Assembly: GCA_036426205.1 (NCBI GenBank)
Contig: CM071569.1
Coordinates: 5,272,876-5,336,875, forward strand
Origin: Ascaphus truei
Taxonomy: Eukaryota; Chordata; Amphibia; Anura; Ascaphidae
Length of the DNA stretch: 64,000 nucleotides
Reading direction: 5' to 3'
Part shown: positions 1 through 10,800 of the stretch, piece by piece
How positions within the stretch are numbered: the stretch's first letter is position 1
Layout: every line of letters begins with the position of its first letter
The notes under the pieces: model-generated
Told to the model about the DNA's origin: nothing
Databases searched by the model: none
The model's input: the letters and a program-made list of their open reading frames with translations, nothing else
Program-made: the position numbers and the translations under genes

Positions 1-1130
1 CTGGTTAATCATGGTTCTAACTTTTGGGAGTGGAGATCAATGCCACCTCAGACCTGGCACATGTTTGATGCAAAGAGGACGTAAAACGAGATCCATTATA
101 AGCACACATTTTGATACTGTACATCTCATTATAATATTGTACTTACTGTTCCTTTACATAACTTCTACTAGAAGTAGAGATGGACAAAGCCGTCTGAATT
201 TGATCCGTGGATATTACCGGGTTTTTCAGACCAAATCCTGTCTGCACGCGGAAATCTGAAGTCGGATTTCGGCAACTTTATCCCACACGGTTTCTTAAAA
301 ATCCCCCCCCTGTATTTTAAAGAATCCGACATTGTATTCAACGTAAATCCAATCAACAGAATAATGGCTTCAACTTGAGGCCCCGTCCCTAATTATATAC
401 CCCTTCCATAATAAATATTTTTATCATTATTATTATTATTATTATTGGTGGCTTCGGATTCAGTTGGCAGGTTCTTCTGAATCCGTCGGACGGCTTTTCA
501 GTAAAGGGGGAGAAAAACTTGAATCGGCCTTTTTTAGACTAATTCGCGGAATTCGTGGAAGAAAAGAACTGGCAAAAATGTCACCCATCTCTGCCTGTAA
601 CCGCTCCTCAGCACACTCACTGATCCCAGAGGAACATCAACCGAGCAAAGAACTCTGACAACTGACACAAAGTCAGGTTGATGCCATTTGTATCTGTTCT
701 TGAAGCAATCTCCCAATTGCTCCACTTGATACATATAACCAATGACATATTTGGTCTCCATGCCCTGCTTGTAGAGGAGACCTAACCTGAACAGTAATGT
801 GCTAATTAGCTAAAGTTAGTTGTGGCGCACTTATCCCTTTCTGAGCTGGGTCAGTGCGGGACTCTCCAGCATCATCACAAGAGGATGAACGAAATCAAGA
901 AGAGGTTGGCATTTTTGATGTCAGATTTCTATGGGCCTTTTAAAATATAACAGCCTTCCTGACAGTGTTTCCTCCGTGAACACTTCCTGGGGATGCGCAG
1001 CACACAATAGTCTTCAAGGACAACGATTTACAATAGATTAATAAGACCAAATAAAAATCACCTGCCACTAAAGTGTAGCTTAATGTTTCTATAATTGTTC
1101 CCTTCAATCCTGTGCATGTGAAGTACAGGG
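1..1130. other. Non-coding sequence, no gene seen
   Basis: AT-rich sequence with short chance frames only. A small ATT-type microsatellite lies at about 428-446. A motif around a GTCGGACGGC-like core occurs near 190 and 485 and may be an old inverted repeat, but I cannot define its ends. Confidence 0.5.
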
Positions 1131-1694
1131 CAGGGGGTCTCAACTACAGTCCTCAACACCCCTAACCCCCCCCCCCCCCCCCCCCAAACAGTCAGGTTTT
1201 AAGGATGTCCCTGCTTCAGCACAGGTGGCTCCATCAGCTCAGTTTAAGGCTAAGGCCCCGGTCACGACGCTGTAACACGCGCCCGCGCTTTTGGCGGCGC
1301 GTTCAGCCGATTCCCCGGTCTGCAGCTCACTGCAGGAGCAGAGACCGGGGGGGGCGTGGCGGAGGAGTGATGGGGGCGTGGCCATGACGTCAACCGGCAG
1401 GTTCGCCCTCATTGGCTGAACCGCCGGGGGGCGTGCCTAGCCGCTCGACGCGAGTCCTGCTCTCAATTCTATTGAGAGCAGGAGGAGTAGCCCCCACGTG
1501 AGCGCTGCGGCCCCCCTCGCAGCGGGCCCGGCGCCATTGCGGGGAGGGCTCTCGTGCGTGCAGCGTCCGCCACAGCGGACGCTGTAGTAGGCAGTGGGGG
1601 CAAGGCCTAAGATTGCACTACCTGTGCTGAAGCAGGGATATCCTTAAAACTTGACTTTTGGGAGGGTCTTGAGGACTGCAGTTGAGCACCCCTG
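1131..1694. mobile_element. hAT-like foldback element with a nested insertion
   Basis: The two ends are inverted copies of each other. The left arm carries CTCAACTACAGTCCTCAA and then a CCCTGCTTCAGCACAGGTGG block. The right arm carries the complement of both and ends in GAGCACCCCTG. The same arms recur at 4,358, 15,512, 27,805 and 32,640. The copy at 27,805 has a perfect 8-bp target duplication, which supports hAT. Here the flanks GTACAGGG and GTATAGCT match at 6 of 8 positions. A long C tract (about 1,164-1,186) interrupts the left arm, and a second transposon occupies the centre. Confidence 0.6.
1251..1610. mobile_element. GC-rich TIR element (Harbinger-like) nested in the foldback
   Basis: The element runs from GGCC at 1,254 to GGCC at 1,607 and is flanked by TAA on both sides (1,251-1,253 and 1,608-1,610). 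A 3-bp TWA target duplication is typical of PIF/Harbinger elements. The interior is CpG-rich with internal palindromes (CAGCGTCCGC near 1,561 and its complement at about 1,575). It has no coding capacity. It interrupts the arms of the outer hAT-like element, so it inserted later. Confidence 0.45.
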
Positions 1695-2675
1695 GTATAG
1701 CTAATCATGACTCTATTAAGCCCTTTGTTGCCATAACAATGTAGACGGGCTTCTTGCTAATTGTACTTACTTGTGGTAAAACTCTGGTGACTATGGTGTG
1801 AACCAGCATCCCCAGCTCGTTACAAAGAGTTGTTGGTAAGCATACGCCCTAGACAGCTGCTCCTCTCCCGACCCTGTCTCATTATAACTGTGCTCCTTTG
1901 GCGTCCCTAAGACTGAAGGGAATTTGGCTGTGCTTCCATGTTGTTTAGCAGTAACTGTTTCAGGGAGGGGTTGGTAAAAGTGGAGACGACCCTTTGGAAA
2001 GTCAACACCTCTATTTATTTTGCTTACCGGTTTGGGGGGAGGTTTACATTAATCGCTGCCACTTGGTGGAGCCTGGCTATTTGTTATCCATGATAAGTGT
2101 GGACAGTAGCTATTACTTCCTCCATGTGTTCTGAAATGTGCCATGCAGAGACGGGTGGATTTATGGAAGATGCATTATTCAAAGCTCAAAGCCTGGAATC
2201 GGCTGGCTTCCACTTAACTGGAACTTTTCTCTTTCGTGGTATGTTTTTCTTATCCCTTTTCTTTTCATTAATTCTGTATTTTTGCTACATTTTACATGAT
2301 CTCCATAACTCCCACGTGCCCTCTGTCTATAACATCTCGACAAAATACCCCCTCTCTCCCTTTCTTCTTATGTGTTTATTTAGATTCTTTCTGTCTTTTT
2401 ATTTTAGTAACCAATCATCAAGCCACAACAGAGCTGCAGCAATACTGTAGTTACCTGCCTACTTCAAATATATAGGGGGCCTGGCGTGTATATGATTCAT
2501 CACATATTGATTTAACAATTTAAGAACCTGCTTCCAGTGGTAAATGCTATATGATTTTTGTAGGCTCTTTTCAAGTGACTCCCAACATGATAGTTATTCA
2601 TAGTTGTGGCAACACAAAACTATATGCCACCCCCCATCCACCGTTAGGATTACCAGATGGTGTAAGAGGTTAAAG
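1695..2675. other. Non-coding sequence, no gene seen
   Basis: Unremarkable AT-rich sequence. The longest chance frame (2,097-2,450) has low-complexity hydrophobic content and no splice-site context that I trust. Confidence 0.5.
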
Positions 2676-2895
2676 AGTTTGGGAGGTGAGTGACATTGGA
2701 AGCTCAAAATAGTTGCGTTGACCTACAAATCCGCAGCAGAATGTACAGTGAAAGTTTTATTGTGCTACATGGTGCCTTTTGTGAGATATCGATGCTTCCG
2801 ACATACAAACAAACAGACAGAATCCAACTTAGAATTATATATATATATATATTACATTGCAAGTACAACCCAGGCATAATACAGCAATATCTGTG
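2676..2895 (+). repeat. Interspersed repeat, possible LINE 3' tail, copy A
   Basis: About 200 bases match the block at 61,915-62,150 in the same orientation. Shared stretches include CCTACAAATCCGC, GAATGTACA, GTGAAAGTTTT and GACATACAAA. Both copies run into TA-rich sequence. The GACATACAAACAAAC ending resembles the tails of RTE-type LINEs, but no coding part is present, so the class is uncertain. Confidence 0.5.
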
Positions 2896-3384
2896 ATATT
2901 TTGGGGCATTTTAATCATGCCTTAAAGGGCCTCTTGAGACTATCAGTAGGTAAACATGAAAAGATAGGGAACATTGAGTTGGGCTCTATTTCATTAGGCA
3001 AGTACAATCCTTATCACAAATCCTTTCCACTGCGAGCAAACTTCTATTTATCTGTAGAATGCCATTCTGTATACCTTTATCTCAGAACATGTTTCACAAC
3101 AGCCTATGCCTTGGGTACACCTTGAAACTCAAATGCAGAGCTGCTATGCAGAGATCAATCCCAACATTGAGCGTGGAACATCAGAACTGCCAGATAACAT
3201 CGGGTATTGTGGTTTACTGGTTTGTAAATCTGACCTGACAGGTCATCAAACCTTGTTTTTAAATCAAGATAGAGACCCATATTCACTACGTGGTGTTGTT
3301 CCAGAAGACTCCTTCCAGCGTCAGAAGACATCTTCTGGCCTCCTCCCCACTGCTCGCGTGCGGCGCAAACAAGATACGGCGCTC

Positions 3385-3705
3385 TATGGGGCCAGCCCCA
3401 GTCACTGCCTGTGCGCGCCTGCAGAAAGTGCGATGCGATGCGCGACCACCTTTGCAAAAAGACAAGAAATTCGTTTTTTGGCGTGGCGGCTGGGCACTGG
3501 CTACGTTATGACGACGCTTCAGCCAATGAGGGTGAACTAGCCCCGTGATGTTATGGCAAACGCCCAAAATCTTGTCTTTGCTCCCCCTGCTCTTCTCTGG
3601 ACACGCGTCCCATTGCGACCCTAGGACCGCAGATCGCGGTTTATACTGGTTCACACACCGCTGGGCGCTCCGACGCGCATGTGCACGCAGTGACTGGGGC
3701 CATAG
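3385..3705. mobile_element. GC-rich miniature TIR transposon
   Basis: The left end has CCCCAGTCACTGCCTGTGCG and the right end is its complement with a few changes, giving ~30-bp inverted ends of the form TATGGNCCAGTCACTGCNTG. The interior is CpG-rich and produces several overlapping chance frames on both strands, none transposase-like. I could not confirm a target duplication, so the superfamily is open. Confidence 0.5.
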
Positions 3706-4265
3706 CCTTTGGCCAATTCAAGTAAATAAAGCTGTAAGGCGTTTTATTGCCTCTAGAGGCCAGCTTATGGCAGAGCAGAATTTAGCAAATATGTCCCAAA
3801 ATAAAGTTTATTATTATTAATTGGTGGTGTTATGGGCCATTTCAAATCCAGTCTGTCTTTCAGCCTGATGGTGCAAAGAATCAGGCTCCCGAATTGCATT
3901 CTAATAATTATACTCTTGCATTGTACAACTATATCAACATATTAGGACGCGTAGGCACTCTCCTTATACAAATAGGAAGCACGATATGAAGAATGGCAAG
4001 CTGCAGTGATACGAAAAGTTATTAAAGGAAAACTATCATGACTCACAAACAATGATCGTTTGAGTACATTTTAGATCTGTTGTTGTTTTCTCTAGTTTTT
4101 GGGGATATCAATTAAAGATCCAGGTTCCTGCAAATACTAACAGAATGAATGACGAATGTGCTGTATAATGGGCCAGCTGGTTACATGATCTCTGTGAGCC
4201 TTCTTCACTCGCTGCAACTCCTTACATTCATTTCTAGAAGACCAGCTTTCAAGGTCACAATGACC

Positions 4266-4300
4266 TGCTGTGAAGAAGAGGTCTCCGAAATGTGTGGTCT
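4266..4300 (+). repeat. Penelope-tail-like motif (weak)
   Basis: A GTGAAGAAGAGGTC...CGAAA arrangement resembles the degenerate hammerhead-like end found in Penelope-like elements, and is comparable to the motifs at 7,621 and 30,436. The core is not intact (no CTGATGA). The flanking 3,706-4,357 is otherwise featureless. Confidence 0.2.
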
Positions 4301-4357
4301 CAAATAATGTATCATGACAACACTATACAGAATCAACATGTTCGTTCTTTATAGGTA

Positions 4358-4476
4358 TGGGGTGGGCAACTCCAGTGTTCGACGGAGCCACTGATTGAGC
4401 CCCCTGTGCTGCAGCAGGGATATCCTGAAAACCTGACCTGTTGGTGACCCTCGAGGACTAGAGTTGCCCACCCCTG
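4358..4476. mobile_element. Short hAT-like foldback element
   Basis: The ends GGGGTGGGCAACTCCAGT and AGTTGCCCACCCCTG are inverted copies. The interior carries the GCAGGGATATCCTGAAAACC block shared with the elements at 1,131, 15,512, 27,805 and 32,640. Part of the left arm is deleted. No clear target duplication. Confidence 0.6.
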
Positions 4477-4885
4477 GAATGTCCTCACAAATATATTACA
4501 TTTTGTATACTTTAAGTGCAGACTGCACATGAGCAAAGTGTGCGAAATTCTAACTTCTCTAATGGCAAATAGAAGGTAAGTCATTTATATTGCATTTCTG
4601 TTTTTGACACATACAAACTGCAGTTACTTATCTTTGGAGACATAAAGGGAGACAAAAAGAGAAAGTGTCTGACATTGACATTTTATGGTTTAATAGTTGC
4701 TTTCAATCTTTTACGTGTTTAATGTGTCAAAAGTGCTTGTGTTCTGACCTCTCCTTTATACTTAAAAATATACCCCTCACATTTTTGACATCGGAATCTT
4801 CCCAAGCATTTGCTTACTTTCAATTGTATTCAACATATGTATCAGTGGCTTGGATTTCTCTCTTATTTATTCAAATATAACTAGC

Positions 4886-4886
<1 letters not shown>

Positions 4887-4926
<40 letters not shown>
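4887..4926. repeat. (AC)20 microsatellite
   Basis: An uninterrupted 40-base AC dinucleotide run. The surrounding 4,480-5,754 shows no gene. Confidence 0.95.
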
Positions 4927-4929
<3 letters not shown>

Positions 4930-5754
4930 TTCTGACCCAGTGTTATCCCAAGAGAAAAACTACCCTGCACATCCTCCTCATTATAGGTTCACAGCACTAC
5001 TGCTTTTTCTTATGGATCTTCCAAAATTGACTTTATTTCAGATTATTGCTATACAATAGATTGCAGGCAACTCAGATTTTTCAAACTTTTGAAGCAGCAA
5101 TCCCACTCAAAGATACTCCCTAAAACCCCATGCTCTGACACGGGGAATATCTTGTTGTTGGAGCCAGCCCAGTGATCCAGAACACAGAGATCACCCATGA
5201 AGAGCCCAAACCAGTGGTACTTTTGAGTTGTACCTCAGTTGAAGTGCTGAGTAGTATCAGTGAAACGTCCGTTTTCGAGACCGCTGATGCTAAACATTAG
5301 TTAATGTAAACAGACCTCAAAAAGGTGAGATGCTCCAAATTCATCAGGCCTGCACACAGAAATATTTTTACCTATTTCACAACATAGAAATAAGTACTGT
5401 AGAACGGGTACTTTAAAGATGGTTGAATCTTTGTAAGGAAGTCGGTTACACAGGTACGTTGTGGGGGTTGCCCCTCTAGAAGTTGAGGGCTTGGTCTTCA
5501 AACAAGATGGTTATGGTTTCCAGACAACTGTTTCCTGGCGAACGCATCTGAAAATGGTGACATTATTGGTGACAGTTGTCAGGTGGCAGAAAGGACCGAT
5601 GGGACCCTGCTCCTTCTGTTTATAATGTGTATAAAAGGAAGATAATAAACCCGCACCATGTATTGCCGCTTCAAGCACGTGCCAATATTTGGGGACTAGA
5701 TTTTTGGGGGACATACTGGAAAGCAAGATTGGTATCTCAATATACCGCTCCTGG

Positions 5755-6256
5755 TAGAGGTGGAACTAGGTATTTTTGCACCCAGGGCAAGTTCCACCAC
5801 CCCCCCTGACCCTTACTCTACCTCTCCTTCCCCCATTTTCACACCTCGTTTCTCCCATCCCCTTCTCTTTCACACACACTGACCACTTTCTCCCCCCTTT
5901 CCTCTCTCCTCCACCCCCCTATTATTTCTCCCCTCTTCCACTCCCCCTATTGTCCTCTCCCCCCTCTTTCCCCTCTCCCCTTCCTCCCCCCATTTTTACC
6001 CTATCCCCTTCCCCCCCCTCTTTACCCTCTCCACCCTCCCTCCCCTCTTTATCCTCTCCCCCTATCTCTTTCCCCTGCCCCCCCCCCTCTTTCTCCTGGC
6101 GCGGGGGGGGGGGGGAGGGGGTGAGGCTGACCGTCCTGGCAGCAGGCACCGGAAATTGTTACTGACTTTCGGGTCGGATCAATGGGGCAGCCGACCTGCA
6201 CCCCATAAGATGCTGCACCCCCTCCCCCTGTTTTGTGAGCCCTCAAAATTCCACCA
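5755..6256. repeat. Repeat with pyrimidine-rich core and inverted ends
   Basis: The left edge reads AGAGGTGGAAC and the right edge ends AAAATTCCACC, a weak inverted pair. Between them lie about 280 bases of almost pure C/T on the plus strand, built of degenerate ~20-bp units with CCCTCTTTACCCTCTCC cores, then a G run at about 6,104-6,122. Chance frames here are proline- or glycine-rich artefacts. It looks like a small transposon that gained a minisatellite, as at 49,939. Confidence 0.4.
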
Positions 6257-7560
6257 TCTGTAAATTAGTAACTTGACTCATTATCTTACATCTGGGCACT
6301 TCAACTCCCATGTCTTGCAGCTGATTTACTGATTGCAGATGTTATATTATCATTATAATTGTTCCATCTTGAACCTGTCACTGGAAGCCCTGTAGACTCG
6401 CATATATAGAAAATCATTTCCCCACTAGACAAAGCACAGCCTTTCTACTTTCCGGATACACATGGTAGACCGAGAGCTCAGTTTTCAAAGGGCCTGCTAA
6501 CAGCACCTCTGCCGAGCAGAATAGCAGCACATGGGAAGACGTGAGCGCTGTCTGGGACCGCTTAAAATGAGCATGTCATTACTTAGTGATAATGAATACG
6601 GGAGTAGAAAAACGAATACTCCGGTAGTAAAGCATGATCAGGAAATTAAATACTGCCGTGTATAACAATGCTTTGTTTCACTATGCCCGTGCAATCCTCA
6701 CAGATATATGTAAAGAAAGTCCAGGGCTTTAATAACCGGTTCTTAGGAGGCAATTAAAAGAACACAGAAAGTCCCTTACAATCGATAGGGACGCTGTTGC
6801 TGTGACGGTGGCCCTTCCTACTGCCAATTATTCAAGTTCAATCTATTCACTAAAGTGCAATAGCCATTATTGATTGCCAACTACCATTCACTTTAAAGGC
6901 TGCTAGAGATTGATAATGGCTATTGCCATTAGGGGCTCAAATGTGTGTACTGTATGTCTTTTCCTCCCCAGCACATTCAGATGCATGTTATACTCATTCT
7001 TTTCCATGAGCATCTTTGTTGTGTTTGAATATTTTATTCCTAATTGTGGAGTGAAGCGAAGCGTGATTTGATGATCTCGTCTTTATTGTCTGATTCCTGT
7101 GGAAGGTCTGATTGACAGTTATACACCTGGCAAAGGCAGCATGCATTATGATAATAGTGCACAGACTGTGCATCCACCGCCCGTGGCTAATGCACTGAGA
7201 CGCAGGGATAACCGCGAGGGTGTCAATACCAAAATAGCATCTTTGTTTTTTCCTGAGACAGCATGGGGAATTAGACTAGCTTACCTATGGGTATTAACCA
7301 AGTGGAAAAACAATACGGTGAACTGAGATCTGCAGTTCATTTCTTTTAAAATATATGGTACTATATATTAAAAAAAAAGTTATATATTTCCAGATTGTTT
7401 GTGACATAATGCAAGTATCCTACCTATATACTAGATACACCTTATATCAAAGCTGAATGTTTTTGCATTTGTAAATGTTCAGGGGTGATATTTTGATATA
7501 ATACTGCCCATAACTCCAGATATAAACCCAATAAAAGGTTGCATTGCTGTGTCATTGATA
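6257..7560. other. Non-coding sequence with one hairpin
   Basis: No gene is visible. An inverted repeat at 6,857-6,874 (GCAATAGCCATTATTGAT) and 6,909-6,927 (complement) could form an 18-bp stem with a 34-base loop. It is preceded by ATTCACTAAAGT, a motif that also forms the ends of the foldback at 46,672, so it may be a relic of that family. Confidence 0.4.
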
Positions 7561-7620
7561 CATATAATAAAAAATGAATAGACAATACCGTTCTGTGCCC
7601 AACAAAATGCTTTTATTTGT

Positions 7621-7654
7621 GCGAGCTTTCGAGGTACACTGATCTCTTCTTCTG
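7621..7654 (-). repeat. Penelope-tail-like motif on minus strand
   Basis: On the minus strand the sequence reads CAGAAGAAGAGATCAGTG, a short spacer, then CTCGAAAGCTCGC, followed by an A-rich stretch containing AATAAA. This is the usual form of the degenerate hammerhead-like ends of Penelope-like elements in vertebrates. The core GAAGA replaces GATGA, so an active ribozyme is unlikely. Confidence 0.3.
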
Positions 7655-7773
7655 GCGATGTTACATTAAATATAGCAGGCAAGGGGTTTACTCAAAAACT
7701 CCTCCCCCTCCCCCTGTGTAGTGTGCAATTTATGGCTTGAGGTGTTAAATACTCCCTGAATGTGAGAGGTGTA

Positions 7774-7775
<2 letters not shown>

Positions 7776-7851
<76 letters not shown>

Positions 7852-7872
7852 TGTGTGTGTGTGTGTGTGTGT
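7776..7872. repeat. (GT)n(GCGT)n(GT)n microsatellite
   Basis: A 97-base alternating purine-pyrimidine tract in which a block of GCGT units sits inside GT runs. Such sequence can adopt Z-DNA. Confidence 0.95.
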
Positions 7873-8305
7873 AAGTATATAAATATAAATAAATAAAGAG
7901 CCCACAGTGTATACAGCGCTTTACAAAATGTGTGTGTGAAGTGGGAGTGTATATCAATGGTGTGGGTAGGTGTGGAAATGTAAGAGTGTGTTGCATTACA
8001 AAAAGTGTGTTCAGCTGGTAAAGTCATACAGAAAACGATTACTTCAAGTTATTGCTGCTAAAGGTGGTTCTACAAGCGATTGAATCATAAGGTATACTTA
8101 GTTTTTCACACATGGCTTCTCCATTTTGGCTTTATTTTTTTGTTAAATAAATCATGACCAGTGTAATATGTCATGTGTTGTTGTTCAGCTGAGGTTTATT
8201 TACCTAATTTTAAGACCTGCTAAGGAACAGATGATTATTATTATGTCCTGATTGTAAAACCATAGAATTCAAAGAGTGTGTACTTTCTTTTTCACACCTA
8301 CTCTG

Positions 8306-8306
<1 letters not shown>

Positions 8307-8378
<72 letters not shown>

Positions 8379-8410
8379 GTGTGTGTGTGTGTGTGTGTGG
8401 TGTGTTGTGT
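8307..8410. repeat. (GT)n microsatellite at start of block copy 1
   Basis: About 100 bases of GT with a few T insertions. The same tract type begins the second block copy at 20,173. The preceding 7,906-8,306 holds a short TACAGCGCTTTACAAAATG stretch resembling an L2 tail, and nothing else. Confidence 0.9.
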
Positions 8411-9540
8411 TTATAATGCTTCACAATCCCACTATGTTACACTTGGCATCCAGTTAGTATTTAAATTATTTTTACCTGTAATAAATATAAGTGATTAAAG
8501 AGGCATCCAAGCAGCTTAAAAAATACTATTTTTTTGTTTTAATATATGCAGCCTTTTATTCCCTTAATCGAAAACTAATTGATTCGTTCTCCCATGATCG
8601 ATCACAAATCCTGCTTCCCAGGGTTCACTAAATGGCAGCCTTCCAGTTTCAAATCAATCCTTCAGCGTCATGTAACTGAGGCAGATACAATGTATTATTT
8701 AACATTATCTATGGTTTACAGTTTCCAGCTCAAACTGCTGGGAATATTGGCAACAAGTTGTCACCAACAGGAAAGTGTTACAAAGATCTTGCACTGCTGG
8801 GAGTGGGCTAAAGCCTGCGATAGAATCAAAGATCGCAGTATATTAAAGCTCATTAAAAACATGGCATTGAGTTGAATTTAAAATAAAACAATAAGTATTG
8901 TCTAATATGCAGAACTGATTTATTTAAAAACCACATGTGGAATTTGCATGGCTTGCTCCTTTAACATATCTCTACAGTATAGTGCGTGTATCAGATTCTC
9001 AGTTTTGTATTCCATTCACTTCTGTTCATGAGTCATTCAAACTGTCATCGGAGCTACAGTGCTCTAGTCTCCCTAAAAAAAAAAACTGCTGTCAAACATA
9101 TCAAGCTTGATAACGATATTTCTTAAACTGGATGCAGAAGCAAAGAATTGTAATAGACAAACTAGATGATATTTTCCTGAGACTTCTAATTGCAAAACGG
9201 GTGTAAAAAAAAAAAGTGGGAAGAAAACTGCACCAATAATAAGAAAGAAAGGATCCCTTTATTCCAGGTGGAATTTAAAATCCTCAAACACCTGTTACAG
9301 TGCAAAATATCTCAGTTCTAGTCACTAAGGTGAACAACCAGTCCAAATCTGTATCCCAGACAATTCCCGGGGAAATCAGTTACACATACTGTATGTTCAA
9401 ATACAACAATCCTATTCATTTCAATGGAATTTGTTTTCTTTGACATATATATATTATATTATATACTGTAGAGCAAACGTTTTACAACAGAATTGCACAC
9501 TTTGCTTTGATTCATATGCCCCTCTGAGACTAATCTAAGT

Positions 9541-9911
9541 CAGCGTTGCGCAAACTGTGGGACGCGCCGCTCAGGGGGGGCGGAAGATTTTGCTGGGGGG
9601 GGGTGGGTGCGGGTCATTGCAGAGGTCCCACCTCTTCCCCACGGCATTTAAATTAAATGTCGTTCGATCTCTGAGGCCTCTGCAACATTTACTTACCCAG
9701 ATCCAGCCGCTCGGTGATGCGTCGCCATGCCAACATGGCGTCAAATGACGCTGCGAGGTCATGTGACGTCACACGCGTCAAATGACACACAGGTCACATG
9801 ATGTGACATGACCCCACAGCATCATTGATGCAGCTCTAAGTAGGAGGGGGGAGGCGCGGCAACGCAGCTGGAAGACAGGGGGTTGCAGCACAAAAAGTTT
9901 GCGCTCCCTTG
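9541..9911. mobile_element. hAT miniature element, block copy 1
   Basis: The ends are CAGCGTTGCGCAAACT and AGTTTGCGCTCCCTTG. The left flank is ATCTAAGT but the right flank reads ATCAAGT, one base short of the 8-bp duplication that is perfect in copy 2. The interior is CpG-rich with several TGACGTCA-like palindromes and no transposase. Confidence 0.75.
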
Positions 9912-10260
9912 ATCAAGTGAAGTTGCAGAATTTAGCTGTGTCTCCGCATATTTTTTTTAGGAAATATTACATCTTCTGAATAATGTAATTCCCTTTACTA
10001 ACTGCACCATGTGGAATCTTCATGCATATAGTTGTATACAGGCTTTCAGACTCAACCAGTCTGTCTTCAGTAGAAGATTGCCAATATTTTGGCTCATTCA
10101 AATTCACCGCGAATATGGCTTTCTTCACAGCCGCGGATATTCTTGGCCTACCTTTGTATGGAGAGAGAGAAGGAATCTCAGGTGTGCTCCTTTTGAGCAC
10201 ATGTATCTCTCCACGCATTGTTTGAAGGTTAATTTGAGGGAATGTAGAGTAAAAAAATAG

Positions 10261-10800
10261 GATTCCTCCCTTTCATCTCCCTGTCCCTCTTCCTCCCCCA
10301 CGCCCTCACTTCCCGTCCCCCCTCCACCTCCCGCCCTCTTCACTCTCCCACCTCCCACCCTCCATCTTTCACTCACCCCCACCTCTTTCATCTCCCCTCC
10401 CCCCTCCCCTCACTCTCCTCCTCCCTCTTTTCACTCTCCTACTCCCTCCCCTTTTCACTCTCCCCCGCCCTCTTTCCTCTCCCCTCGCCCGCTCACTCTC
10501 CTCACTCCCTTTCCTCTCCCTCCTCGTCTCTCTCCACCTCTCCCCTTTTCCCCTCCCCGCTCTCCTCCTCTCTCCTCCCGCCGCTTTTCACTCTTCCCCT
10601 TCTCTTTCACTCTCCCCCCTCTTTCACCTCCCTCCCACCTCCCCTTCACTCCTCCTCCCCTCCCTCTTTCACCTCTCCCCCTCCCTCTTTCCATCTCCCC
10701 TCCCTCTTTCACTCTCTCCCCCGCCCTCTTCACTCTCCCCGCCCTCTTTCACTCTCCCCCCGCCCTCCTACCCTTTTATTTTCTCCTCCACCCTCTCTCA
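10261..10800. repeat. C/T-rich minisatellite, block copy 1
   Basis: Degenerate ~20-bp units with a CTCTTTCACTCTCCC core. The period is much less regular than in the copy at 22,262, as expected if this copy contains sequencing indels. Confidence 0.85.

Noticed and set aside
3155..3654. Overlapping frames of 100-144 codons on both strands
   Set aside because: They lie in and around a CpG-rich miniature transposon and lack any domain.
5235..5300. Hammerhead-like CTGAGTA...GAAACGTC
   Set aside because: The core does not match CTGANGA and no consistent stems were found.
10455..10733. Glu/Arg/Gly-rich proteins from the C/T arrays, also at 5,922-6,149 and 22,498-22,737
   Set aside because: They are composition artefacts of purine-rich minus strands.
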